A stretch of 64,000 nt of DNA from Nitrospirae bacterium JdFR-86 (GTDB lineage: Bacteria > Nitrospirota > Thermodesulfovibrionia > Thermodesulfovibrionales > JdFR-86): positions 197,785 through 261,784 of the forward strand of contig MTOV01000015.1 of assembly GCA_002011815.1 (NCBI GenBank). The letters are read 5' to 3'. The notes beneath the pieces were generated by a model that searched no databases, had not been told where the DNA came from, and saw only the letters and a list, made by a program, of their open reading frames with translations. The position numbers and the translations under genes were made by a program. How positions within the stretch are numbered: position 1 is the first letter of the stretch; each line of letters opens with the position of its first letter. Positions 8,963 to 17,574 of the stretch are shown piece after piece.

Positions 8963-10303
8963 TTAAGACATGATTACTTCGTGTATGAGTTTTCTTTTTG
9001 CGATTTCCCTGTCGCCTATCTCAAGACCTGAGCGGAATACTTCCTCTGCGTCTTTAAACAGGTTTTCGTCGTTGTAGTAGAACATGGCGATAGGCTCTCC
9101 TGCCTTTACGTATTCGCCTACTTTTTTATGCAGGATGATACCGGCGCTGTAGTCTATGCTGTCCTCGGCTTTTTTCCTGCCTGCACCCAGGAGCATGGCT
9201 GCAGTGCCTACGGCTTCGGCATCGAGCCTGCGGATATAGCCCTCCCTGTCTGCGGTTATTTGTTTTGTAGCCGATGCCGAGGGAAGCAGGTTTGGTTTGA
9301 ATGCGACTTCAGCATCTCCGTATTGGGCATCAATGAACTCTACAAATTTTTTGAATGCATCGCCTTTTTCAAGGAAGTCCATTGCCTCGTCCTTGTATTT
9401 TTTGAGTGTGAATTCTTTCAGGGGTTTGAGTTCTGTTTCCTCGCTTATTGAGTCTGCCATATTGAGCATCCATGCAGTAAGTGTGAGGGTGACCTCCATG
9501 AGGTCTTCTGCGCCCCTGCCCCTTAGTGCAGAGATGCATTCTTTTATCTCAAGGCTGTTTCCTACGGTCTTTCCAAGCGGCTGGTCCATGTCTGTTATGA
9601 GTGCGACTGTTCTTACGCCCATGGAGTTGCCTATCTTTACCATTGTCTTTGCAAGTCTTCTGGCGTCCTCAAGGGTTTTCATGAATGCTCCTGAACCGGT
9701 TTTTACGTCAAGGACAAGACCGTTTATACCCTCGGCAAGTTTTTTTGACATAATGCTCGATGCAATAAGGGGTATGGAGTCCACAGTAGCGGTGACGTCT
9801 CTTAGGGCATAGAGCTTTCTGTCAGCAGGGACAAAATCCTGTGATTGACCTATTATGGAAAGTCCAAAGTTTTTTATATTGTCTTTAAACTCCTCGACCG
9901 GTATGTCGGTTTTAAATCCCGGTATGGATTGGAGCTTGTCCAGAGTGCCGCCTGTGTGCCCAAGCCCCCTGCCTGATATCATCGGCACTTTGACTCCCAT
10001 TGCTGCCACAAGCGGGGCAAGTATCAGGCTTACCTTGTCGCCTACACCACCGGTTGAGTGCTTGTCCACTTTCGGCCCGGTTATGTCGCTGAGGTCAATG
10101 GTCTTGCCTGAATGCATCATAACCTCGGTGAGTGCGATGGTCTCCTCGTCAGTCATGCCGTTTAAAAACACTGCCATGAGCAGTGCAGAAACCTGATAGT
10201 CAGGAACATCGCCCTTTAGCGAGCCGTTTATAAGAAAAGAGATTTCTTCTTTTGTCAGGGAACCGCCGTCCCGCTTTTTCTTTATGATGTCATATGCACG
10301 CAT
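8963..10303 (-). CDS. Pyrimidine-nucleoside (thymidine) phosphorylase
   Basis: A 446-aa enzyme splitting thymidine or uridine with phosphate into base and (deoxy)ribose-1-phosphate. The nucleoside phosphorylase signature SGRGLGHTGGTLDKLQ and the phosphate-binding KHSTGGVGDKVSL are intact. The C-terminal domain (ILHKKVGEYVKAGEPIA) is present, giving the usual full length for Pdp/DeoA. The sequence does not separate thymidine-specific from broad pyrimidine specificity. It appears monocistronic. Confidence 0.9.
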   Translation of the reverse strand: MRAYDIIKKKRDGGSLTKEEISFLINGSLKGDVPDYQVSALLMAVFLNGMTDEETIALTEVMMHSGKTIDLSDITGPKVDKHSTGGVGDKVSLILAPLVAAMGVKVPMISGRGLGHTGGTLDKLQSIPGFKTDIPVEEFKDNIKNFGLSIIGQSQDFVPADRKLYALRDVTATVDSIPLIASSIMSKKLAEGINGLVLDVKTGSGAFMKTLEDARRLAKTMVKIGNSMGVRTVALITDMDQPLGKTVGNSLEIKECISALRGRGAEDLMEVTLTLTAWMLNMADSISEETELKPLKEFTLKKYKDEAMDFLEKGDAFKKFVEFIDAQYGDAEVAFKPNLLPSASATKQITADREGYIRRLDAEAVGTAAMLLGAGRKKAEDSIDYSAGIILHKKVGEYVKAGEPIAMFYYNDENLFKDAEEVFRSGLEIGDREIAKRKLIHEVIMS

Positions 10304-10614
10304 AGGGCAATCTCCGCAATCTCAGTTTGTTCAGCAAAAAAATAGTATACATTCAGGTAATATCCTTTTCAAGAAGATAGACATTTAATTTTTGCTGAAG
10401 GTGGGATTCAAGGGTTTGCGTGTCTTGTCGATAAGTCCTTTCTTGGGGCAGGTATTGCCGGGTAAGATGTATGCTCCTTCAGGAGCAGGGTGCAGTGCTG
10501 AATATTGAGGTGTCCGGCATTCTTGCTTTTTCCTGCATATGCTATTTGTTATAATGGTGGGAAATACGATATATTCCGGCTTTGATGACCCACGGGTTTT
10601 GCCGGGAAAGAATT
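10304..10614 (+). promoter_or_regulatory. Intergenic region with extended -10 promoter for the GGDEF gene
   Basis: This 311-base divergent spacer has no convincing gene. A TGTTATAAT sequence (extended -10 element, TATAAT at 10550-10555) lies about 60 bases before the GGDEF start on the plus strand; no good -35 is visible, as expected for extended -10 promoters. A 7-bp inverted repeat (TGCTCCT...AGGAGCA, 10472-10487) lies upstream and could be an operator or hairpin. No known riboswitch consensus was recognised. Confidence 0.45.
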
Positions 10615-12525
10615 ATGAAAAGATTTAAAAGCCTTCTGGTTGTTCTCCCGCTGTTTGTGTTTTTCCTCGGACTTGTGTTCCGGATTCCTTCGAGGGTGCC
10701 TGTCTTGTGGTTTTCCTTGCTGGTGGCAGCCATCTTGTTCTACGCCATTGCCTCTAGAGTAAAGAAAAGGAAGTTTTTTACAATATTGACGCTTCTCTCA
10801 ACAGGGCTGTTTATAGCCGGATTTATAGAGTTCTCAGGCCTGACATGGCTGCATATGGCATACATCCCGTATGTACTTTTAGTTGCAGTGTTTTTCCCTC
10901 CTTTGACATTACTCATAGTATCGCTTTCGATACCTTTTCTTGAGGTGAGACATCTTTTTTATGAGGGAAGATTGCATGAGGAACTTTCGCTGCTCGGATT
11001 TGTTGCAATCACTTCGGCAGTGGCGTTTCTCTGGCGGCAAAAAAGCAGTATACAAATGACACGTGCAAAGACCGCAGACAGTGTCAGCGACCTAAAAGGC
11101 AAGGGACTGGATAAAGAACCTGACGACGAGATAAAGGATATTCTCAAGACAGTGATGTTCACTGTAATGCCTGATGCAGTAAGCCTTTTTCTCTTCTCCG
11201 GTGGTGAGCTTTCTGTCCGGTGCTCTACGGATGACAGTGTGGAGCTTCTTGCAGACGGTATTCCGCAGGAGGCAATTGCCAGAAGACAGACCGTCGTTTT
11301 AAACAGCGTGAGAAAGAGGAATTCTCCTCTGGGTTATATAAGGCGGGGGAGGGTGTCTTCAGTAGTGGCATCCCCTGTGATGGATGGAAGGTTTGTCCTC
11401 GGTGTCCTTGTTGCAGACAGCAGAAGAACAGGTGCTTTCACCGGTGCGGATGTCAAGGCAGTTGAGTTGTTTTCGAATCAGATAGCAAGGGTGCTCCAGA
11501 GACAGAGAATACACGCAGAGATAGAAAGGTCCCATACCGGACTCAAGGTGCTCCATGATGAAAGCTCAAGACTGATTACATCACTTGACCTCGACTCTGT
11601 CGTGCAGAACACCATAGAGGGCGTGCGAAGAATAGCACCACTGAGCATTGCATTTTTTTTGAAATCAGATAGGTCTTATGAGCTAATGGGCACGCACGGG
11701 TTCGACCCGCCTGATAAGAGAAAATTCAGCCTTAGGAACACTGTGGCAGAGGTGGCTTTGAAGAACAGGCAGCAGATGTATGTCTCCAACACGAGAGGGT
11801 ATAAACTGCCGATACTGCCTTTCGATGCCGGCAGTGTAGCCTCGACCCTTATACTCCCTCTGTTTTATGAGGAGGAGATACTCGGAGTTGTGGTCCTGTT
11901 GTCCGGGGAGATAAACCCTCTTAGCTCTTACCAGATAGAGCTTCTGGAGGTCTTGTGCAATCAGGCAACGATATCACTTAAAAACGCAATGCTGCATGCT
12001 GAGATAAAGAGAAAGGCTATTACCGACGGACTTACAGGGCTTTTCAATCACAGGCACTTTCAGGAGAAATTCAACAAGGAACTGAACAGGTTCAAAAGGT
12101 TTCCCAGACCCTTCAGCCTGCTTCTCATAGACATTGACTATTTTAAGAAGATAAACGACACTTACGGTCATCCAGCAGGCGACGCTGTTCTTAAGGGTGT
12201 GGCTCGTATAATCAAAAAGACCTTAAGGGACATAGATGTGCCTGCAAGATACGGTGGAGAAGAGTTTGCGACTATTCTGGTCGGTGCGGATAAACAAGAG
12301 GCAGTCCGGACGGCAGAAAGACTGAGAACAAATATCATGACAGCAGAGTTTGACGCAGAGGGCAATAAAATCAGCGTCACCGTAAGCGTAGGTATAGCCA
12401 CCTGCCCTGAGGATGCAAAAGTGAAAGAAGACATTATAGACAGGGCAGATAAAGCACTCTATCACGCTAAGGAAACAGGAAGAAACAAGGTCGTGGCATG
12501 GACAGAGACATTGGGAAAGGCTTAG
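10615..12525 (+). CDS. Membrane GAF-GGDEF diguanylate cyclase
   Basis: A 636-aa protein predicted to make c-di-GMP. Several hydrophobic helices occupy about residues 5-150. Two GAF-like regions follow (about 180-300 and 325-460), then a GGDEF domain (about 470-636). The active-site motif is GGEEF (residues 547-551), and an inhibitory I-site RDID lies exactly five residues upstream, so the enzyme should be active and product-inhibited. I chose ATG 10615 because GGGAAAG precedes it; an in-frame ATG at 10582 would add 11 residues. Confidence 0.88.
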   Translation: MKRFKSLLVVLPLFVFFLGLVFRIPSRVPVLWFSLLVAAILFYAIASRVKKRKFFTILTLLSTGLFIAGFIEFSGLTWLHMAYIPYVLLVAVFFPPLTLLIVSLSIPFLEVRHLFYEGRLHEELSLLGFVAITSAVAFLWRQKSSIQMTRAKTADSVSDLKGKGLDKEPDDEIKDILKTVMFTVMPDAVSLFLFSGGELSVRCSTDDSVELLADGIPQEAIARRQTVVLNSVRKRNSPLGYIRRGRVSSVVASPVMDGRFVLGVLVADSRRTGAFTGADVKAVELFSNQIARVLQRQRIHAEIERSHTGLKVLHDESSRLITSLDLDSVVQNTIEGVRRIAPLSIAFFLKSDRSYELMGTHGFDPPDKRKFSLRNTVAEVALKNRQQMYVSNTRGYKLPILPFDAGSVASTLILPLFYEEEILGVVVLLSGEINPLSSYQIELLEVLCNQATISLKNAMLHAEIKRKAITDGLTGLFNHRHFQEKFNKELNRFKRFPRPFSLLLIDIDYFKKINDTYGHPAGDAVLKGVARIIKKTLRDIDVPARYGGEEFATILVGADKQEAVRTAERLRTNIMTAEFDAEGNKISVTVSVGIATCPEDAKVKEDIIDRADKALYHAKETGRNKVVAWTETLGKA

Positions 12526-12702
12526 ATTTAGTAAAGAAATAGGGTAATAAAATTTTTTTATTTGACCATAGGTGTAGCAGTATATTACCTTCTATTGCTG
12601 ATTCGATTTCTCAGGGGCGCATGAAAGACAATTCAGCATGCAGATATTTTACAGGTGGAGACTTTCCATCCGTAAAAAATAAAGACAAGGAGGAGGAATA
12701 AA

Positions 12703-13038
12703 ATGCCACATATTGAATTTCAGGGAAAACAAATCGAGGTTGACGATGATGGTTACATCGTAAACCTTGACGACTGGAGTCCCGAACTCGCAGAGCATCT
12801 TGCATCTCAGGACGGTATAACCTTGACCGATGCTCACTGGGAAGTGATTAACTTTTTGAGGGACTACTATCAGAAGTATCAGATAGCTCCGATGATCAAG
12901 ATTCTGGTCAAGGAAATCGGCAAGGCAATGGGTCCTGAGAAGGGCAACACGAAGTATCTCTATGAGCTTTATCCGGCTGGTCCTGCAAAGCAGGCATGTC
13001 GCTATGCAGGTCTGCCAAAGCCGACCGGCTGCGTATAA
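12703..13038 (+). CDS. dsrC: Dissimilatory sulfite reductase-associated protein DsrC
   Basis: A 111-aa DsrC/TusE-family sulfur carrier. The C-terminal arm contains both catalytic cysteines in CRYAGLPKPTGCV (ten residues between them), the arrangement needed to form the trisulfide product of DsrAB and to be reduced by DsrMKJOP. A strong AAGGAGGAGG ribosome site precedes the ATG. The 177-base upstream gap contains a small inverted repeat (GGTGGA...TCCATC, about 12655-12671). dsrAB is not in this window. DsrC occurs in sulfate/sulfite reducers and in Dsr-type sulfur oxidisers. Confidence 0.95.
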   Translation: MPHIEFQGKQIEVDDDGYIVNLDDWSPELAEHLASQDGITLTDAHWEVINFLRDYYQKYQIAPMIKILVKEIGKAMGPEKGNTKYLYELYPAGPAKQACRYAGLPKPTGCV

Positions 13039-13039
13039 G

Positions 13040-13096
13040 ACGTTTTGAAAGAACGAGTGCGAGTAACGAGTGTTTTGCTCGTTACTCGTAAAACGT
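13040..13096 (+). other. Nested stem-loop 3' of dsrC
   Basis: Immediately after the dsrC stop codon, an 11-bp perfect stem CGAGTAACGAG/CTCGTTACTCG (13060-13088, 7-nt loop) sits inside a second stem ACGTTTT/AAAACGT (13040-13046 with 13090-13096). A run of six T follows at 13105-13110, about 9 bases too far away for a textbook intrinsic terminator. The element may stabilise the dsrC 3' end or partially attenuate read-through into dsrM; both are inference. Confidence 0.6.
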
Positions 13097-13167
13097 TCAG
13101 ACAAGTTTTTTGATAACAAAAATAAAATTTCTTTTATAAATAAAGCCTTAAAGGAATAGTTTAAAAT

Positions 13168-13707
13168 TTGAAAATGGAGCTGAAGAATATCCTGTCAGCA
13201 AAAAGAACCGCAGTACTGAAAAAGTGGTTCGATGTGATACTGGAGAGTTATCCTCCGAACACTGCAGAGTTTTTAAGAACACAAAAAGACCCGTTTGCCA
13301 ATCCAGTGGGACACACGATATTTGAAGGCATGGAGGGAATTTTTGACGAGCTTCTTGAGGGTGTTGACTCGCACAAGGCTTCCGTATTCCTTGATAACAT
13401 TATCAGGGTCAGAGCGATTCAGGATTTTACTCCTTCACAGGCTGTGCTTTTTGTTTTCCTGCTGAAGAAGGTTATTGAGGAAGAAGTGGGAGAGGAGCTT
13501 CGTAAGGAAGGGCTTTCTGAGGAACTGACGTTGCTTAACTCACGGATAGACAAGCTGGCTCTTCTGGCTTTTGACATATATATGAAGTGCAGAGAGAAGC
13601 TTTACGAACTCAGGGCAAAGGAATTAGAAAACAGGACTTTCAGACTGCTGAAAAAAGCAAATTTAGTATATGAGATTCAGGAACAAGAAGCTGAATCTCG
13701 AAATTAA
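13168..13707 (+). CDS. RsbRD N-terminal-domain-like protein in dsr operon
   Basis: A 179-aa, mainly helical protein without membrane segment or signal peptide. The pattern LSAKRTAVLKKWFDVILESYP followed by a long helical domain resembles the globin-like RsbRD N-terminal domain, which often lies just before dsrM in sulfate reducers. It lacks the STAS domain of true RsbR stressosome proteins. A regulatory or assembly role for the Dsr membrane complex is only suggested by position. It lies 24 bases upstream of dsrM and probably shares its transcript. Confidence 0.7.
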   Translation: MKMELKNILSAKRTAVLKKWFDVILESYPPNTAEFLRTQKDPFANPVGHTIFEGMEGIFDELLEGVDSHKASVFLDNIIRVRAIQDFTPSQAVLFVFLLKKVIEEEVGEELRKEGLSEELTLLNSRIDKLALLAFDIYMKCREKLYELRAKELENRTFRLLKKANLVYEIQEQEAESRN

Positions 13708-13731
13708 CATAAAAAGAAAAGAGGTAACCAA

Positions 13732-14724
13732 ATGAGAGCCTTATTTTCGTTTATTGTTGTTATAGCACTTGTTGCAATTGTCTTTGTTGGGGTAAAAGGG
13801 GCAAACTTAGAGTTCCTTTTCGGAGTGATTATTCCATATGCGGCTCTTGCGACGTTTATCATTGGGTTCATTTACCGGGTTGTGAAGTGGGGTCGCTCAC
13901 CTGTTCCGTTCCATATTCCTACGACGTGCGGACAGCAGAAGACACTGCCGTGGATTAAGGACAGTAAGATTGAAAACCCTTCTACTACAGCCGGTGTCAT
14001 AGCACGTATGGCGCTTGAAGTGCTTGTTTTCCGCTCCCTGTTCAGGAATCTGAAGACTGACCTGAGGGAAGGACCGCGGCTTGCTTACGGTTCGGACAAA
14101 TGGCTGTGGCTGGCAGGACTGGCTTTTCATTGGTCATTCCTTATTATTGCATTCAGGCATCTGAGGTTCTTTATGCAGGATGTGCCTGTTGTGGTGCAGT
14201 GGGTTGAGGGGCTGGACAGCTTCCTCCAGATAGGCGCACCGTTGCTCTATATTACAGATGTGATTATTATCACGGCTGTAACCTATCTGTTCCTGAGAAG
14301 GGTGTATATCCCGCAGGTGCGTTACATATCACTTGCTGCTGATTATTTCCCTCTCTTTCTGATACTGGGTATCGCTATTTCAGGTGTTCTGATGAGGTAT
14401 TTCATCAAGGTGCATGTTGTAGGGGTCAAGGAGCTGGCTATGGGACTGGTCAGTTTTAACCCGACGATTCCGGAAGGCATCGGGGTTATCTTTTATATTC
14501 ATCTGTTCCTTATCTGTGTTTTGTTTGCGTACTTCCCGTTCAGCAAGCTGATGCACATGGGCGGAGTGTTTTTGAGTCCGACGAGGAATCTTGCAAACAA
14601 CAGCCGTATGGTCAGGCATGTGAATCCGTGGAATTATCCAGTTAAGGTTCATACATATGAAGAATATGAAGAAGAATTCAGGGAAAAAATGAAAATGGCT
14701 GGATTACCAGTCGAGAAGGAGTAG
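13732..14724 (+). CDS. dsrM: DsrM, membrane cytochrome b subunit of DsrMKJOP
   Basis: A 330-aa membrane protein of the NarI-like cytochrome b family. Two N-terminal helices (about residues 1-50) are followed by a soluble segment and four or more further helices (about 115-290). Candidate haem-ligand histidines are in GLAFHWSFLIIAFRHLRFF and YIHLFLICVLF/KLMHMGG. It is expected to exchange electrons with the menaquinone pool and pass them to DsrK. GAGGTAA precedes the ATG, and dsrK follows after 6 bases. Confidence 0.93.
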   Translation: MRALFSFIVVIALVAIVFVGVKGANLEFLFGVIIPYAALATFIIGFIYRVVKWGRSPVPFHIPTTCGQQKTLPWIKDSKIENPSTTAGVIARMALEVLVFRSLFRNLKTDLREGPRLAYGSDKWLWLAGLAFHWSFLIIAFRHLRFFMQDVPVVVQWVEGLDSFLQIGAPLLYITDVIIITAVTYLFLRRVYIPQVRYISLAADYFPLFLILGIAISGVLMRYFIKVHVVGVKELAMGLVSFNPTIPEGIGVIFYIHLFLICVLFAYFPFSKLMHMGGVFLSPTRNLANNSRMVRHVNPWNYPVKVHTYEEYEEEFREKMKMAGLPVEKE

Positions 14725-14730
14725 TGAAGT

Positions 14731-16380
14731 ATGGCAAAAGGTACGCCAAAACCTGATGAACTGTCGAGGATAGACTACACACCACCTCAGAAGGAGTGGA
14801 TGGACACTCCTGTAAAGCTTAAGCCAGGCATGTATTGTTGGGGTGCCAAGGCTAAGAATCTGCAAGCAGTCGGCTTCCCTAATGCACGGGACTGGACGCC
14901 GGCTGACGAGGACTGGAAACTGCCGGAAAACTGGGAGTGGACAGTCCTTGAGGGAATTTATGACAGGCTTAAGAAATACCGTTCTTTCCAGCTCTTTCTT
15001 GACATATGTGTAAGGTGCGGAGCCTGTGCTGACAAGTGCCACTTCTATATCGGCTCTGGCGACCCAAAGAATATGCCTGTCTTAAGGGCAGAGCTCTTAA
15101 GGTCTGTATACAGGAGGCATTTCACCTTTGGTGGAAAGCTTCTCGGCAGGATCGCCGGAGCAAGAAAGCTCACTCTCGATGTGCTTAAGGAGTGGTGGTA
15201 CTATTTCTTCCAGTGCACGGAATGCCGTCGTTGTTCAGTCTTCTGCCCGTACGGCATAGACCAGGCAGAGATTACGATGATGGGCAGGGAGCTTTTGAAT
15301 CTGCTCGGACTGAACATTGACTGGATTCAGGGCCCGGTAGCGAACTGCTATAAGAAAGGCAACCATCTCGGTCTTGAGCCTCATACGATAATGAGCAACA
15401 TCGAGTTCATGCTCGATGACATAGAGAGCATAACAGGCATCAGGATTGAGCCTTCTTTCAACAGAAAGGGTGCTGAGATACTCTTTGTCACGCCGTCAGG
15501 AGACCTTTTTGCCGACCCTGGCACTTACACCTGTATGGGCTATCTGATGCTTTTCCACGAACTTGGGCTTGACTACACATGGAGCACTTATGCTTCCGAG
15601 GGCGGAAACTTCGGTTTCTTTACCACCAACGAGATGGCAAAGCGTCTTAACGCAAAGATATATGCTGAGGCAAAAAGGTTGGGTGTGAAGTGGATACTCG
15701 GAGGAGAATGCGGTCACATGTGGAGGGTAGTCCACCAGTATATGGACACGTGGAACGGACCTGCTGATTTCCTTGAAGAGCCTGTTTCTCCGATAACCGG
15801 CACGAAATTCGAGAATGCAAAGACCACAAAGATGGTGCATATTGCAGAGTTTACTGCTGACCTTATCAGGCACGGCAAGCTGAATCTCGACCCGAGCAGA
15901 AACGACCATCTGAAGGTCACCTTCCATGACTCATGTAACACCTCAAGGGGTATGGGTATCTTTGAGGAGCCGCGCTATATCATCAAGAATGTGTGTAACA
16001 ATTTCTACGAGATGCCTGAAAACACAATCAGGGAGAAGACTTTCTGCTGTGGAAGCGGCTCTGGTCTGAATGCAGGCGAGAATATGGAGTTGAGGATGAG
16101 GGGCGGCTTGCCAAGGGCAAATGCAGTGAAATACGTGCATGAAAAGTACGGAGTGAATATGCTTGCCAATATCTGTGCGATTGACAGGGCTGCCCTTTCA
16201 ACGTTGATGGATTATTGGGTTCCGGGGGTGGGAGTAACCGGCGTTCACGAACTCGTGGCTAATGCCTTGGTTATGAAAGGTGAAAAGAAGAGGACAACCA
16301 ACCTGCGTGGTGAACCCCTTCCGGGAGTAGAAGAAGAGGAAGAAGAAGGTAAAGAGGAAAAGGAAGAACAAGGAGGATAA
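14731..16380 (+). CDS. dsrK: DsrK, iron-sulfur HdrD-like subunit of DsrMKJOP
   Basis: A 549-aa cytoplasmic subunit related to HdrD. Two [4Fe-4S] motifs (CVRCGACADKCHF and CTECRRCSVFCPYG) precede CCG-type segments (FHDSCNTSRG and FCCGSGSG) that hold the noncubane catalytic cluster proposed to reduce the DsrC trisulfide. The C-terminal 20 residues are an unusual Glu-rich tail. The gene sits directly between dsrM and dsrJ with 6-base gaps on each side. Confidence 0.95.
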   Translation: MAKGTPKPDELSRIDYTPPQKEWMDTPVKLKPGMYCWGAKAKNLQAVGFPNARDWTPADEDWKLPENWEWTVLEGIYDRLKKYRSFQLFLDICVRCGACADKCHFYIGSGDPKNMPVLRAELLRSVYRRHFTFGGKLLGRIAGARKLTLDVLKEWWYYFFQCTECRRCSVFCPYGIDQAEITMMGRELLNLLGLNIDWIQGPVANCYKKGNHLGLEPHTIMSNIEFMLDDIESITGIRIEPSFNRKGAEILFVTPSGDLFADPGTYTCMGYLMLFHELGLDYTWSTYASEGGNFGFFTTNEMAKRLNAKIYAEAKRLGVKWILGGECGHMWRVVHQYMDTWNGPADFLEEPVSPITGTKFENAKTTKMVHIAEFTADLIRHGKLNLDPSRNDHLKVTFHDSCNTSRGMGIFEEPRYIIKNVCNNFYEMPENTIREKTFCCGSGSGLNAGENMELRMRGGLPRANAVKYVHEKYGVNMLANICAIDRAALSTLMDYWVPGVGVTGVHELVANALVMKGEKKRTTNLRGEPLPGVEEEEEEGKEEKEEQGG

Positions 16381-16386
16381 ACAAGG

Positions 16387-16785
16387 ATGTATGACGGAAG
16401 CAAAATAATTGCTGGACTTATTGTCTTTGTCGGTTTGTTCACATTTCCTTTCCTCTATAATATGGGGAAAGCCAGCGCTAAGCCTGAACCGAAGATTGAT
16501 ACGCCGGTTATCCAGCAATTGGCGGAAAAGAAATGTGTAGAGCCCAAGTCCTTTATGAGAGCCGAACACATGAAGCTCCTGAATGAGTGGAGGGATTCGG
16601 CTATCCGCAAGGCTAAAAGAGTTTATGTGGGTGCAGAAGGGAAAGAATATACTATCAGTCTCCAGAATACTTGTATGAAGTGTCATTCCAATAAGAAAAA
16701 GTTTTGCGATGAATGCCATAATTACATGGCAGTAAAACCCTATTGCTGGGATTGTCATCTTGAGCCGAAGGAGAAAAAACTATGA
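16387..16785 (+). CDS. dsrJ: DsrJ, periplasmic trihaem cytochrome c
   Basis: A 132-aa protein with an uncleaved-looking N-terminal hydrophobic helix (about residues 7-25) and exactly three CXXCH motifs (CMKCH, CDECH, CWDCH) in the last 40 residues. The conserved Cys50 in KKCVEPKSFMRAEHM matches the position of the unusual haem-ligating Cys of the DsrJ family. It is the periplasmic electron entry or exit point of the complex. An AGGAGGATAAACAAGG site precedes the ATG; the stop overlaps the dsrO start (ATGA). Confidence 0.94.
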   Translation: MYDGSKIIAGLIVFVGLFTFPFLYNMGKASAKPEPKIDTPVIQQLAEKKCVEPKSFMRAEHMKLLNEWRDSAIRKAKRVYVGAEGKEYTISLQNTCMKCHSNKKKFCDECHNYMAVKPYCWDCHLEPKEKKL

Positions 16786-17570
16786 GTATAAACAGGAGAG
16801 AATTCTTAAAGATAGCAGGTATTTCCCTACTCGGGTTTGGAGGAGCCTCTGCTGTTAAGAAACATCTCATGGGGGACAACTGGGTTGAGGCGTCAGAGGT
16901 CTTGCGCAGTCCAGATGCCTTGACTGCACAGCAATGGGCGATGGTCGTTGATGTCAGAAAAATCACAACAATGAACGACTATAAAAAGATTGTGGAGGCG
17001 TGCCACAGCATTCATAATGTTCCTGATTTTCGCAATCCAAAGGATGAGATTAAATGGATATGGAAAGATACCTTTGAGCACACCTTCCCGACATCAGGAC
17101 ACCCATATATGGAAGAAGGCATCGAAGAGAAGCCGTTCCTCCTGCTGTGCAATCACTGTGAAAATCCTCCATGCGTGAGAGTCTGCCCCACAAAGGCTAC
17201 GTTTAAGAGCAAAGACGGGATAACTATGGTGGACTTTCATCGCTGTATCGGATGCAGGTTCTGCATGGCTGCTTGTCCTTATGGTGCGAGAAGCTTTAAC
17301 TGGAGAGACCCTCGTCCGTTTATCAAAAAGACGAATCCAGAGTTTCCAACGAGGACAAAGGGTGTTGTGGAGAAATGCAATTTCTGCGCTGAAAGGCTTG
17401 CCAAAGGACTTGAGCCTGCCTGTGTAGAGGCATCCAATGGTGCAATGGTCTTTGGCGATCTGAAAGACCCTGATTCAGAGGTCAGAAGGATTCTCAGGAC
17501 ACATTATACGATTGTCCGCAAACCAGAACTTGGAACACGTCCCAGTGTTTACTATGTGATAGGAGGTTAA
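16782..17570 (+). CDS. dsrO: DsrO, periplasmic ferredoxin-like subunit with Tat signal
   Basis: A 262-aa subunit. The N-terminus MSINRREFLKIAGISLLGFG is a twin-arginine signal (RREFLK). Cysteine clusters CNHCENPPCVRVCP, CIGCRFCMAACP and CNFCAERLAKGLEPACVEA are those of multi-cluster NrfC/DsrO proteins. It should relay electrons between DsrJ and the membrane subunit DsrP. It overlaps dsrJ by 4 bases and is followed by dsrP after 4 bases. Confidence 0.94.
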   Translation: MSINRREFLKIAGISLLGFGGASAVKKHLMGDNWVEASEVLRSPDALTAQQWAMVVDVRKITTMNDYKKIVEACHSIHNVPDFRNPKDEIKWIWKDTFEHTFPTSGHPYMEEGIEEKPFLLLCNHCENPPCVRVCPTKATFKSKDGITMVDFHRCIGCRFCMAACPYGARSFNWRDPRPFIKKTNPEFPTRTKGVVEKCNFCAERLAKGLEPACVEASNGAMVFGDLKDPDSEVRRILRTHYTIVRKPELGTRPSVYYVIGG

Positions 17571-17574
17571 GACA

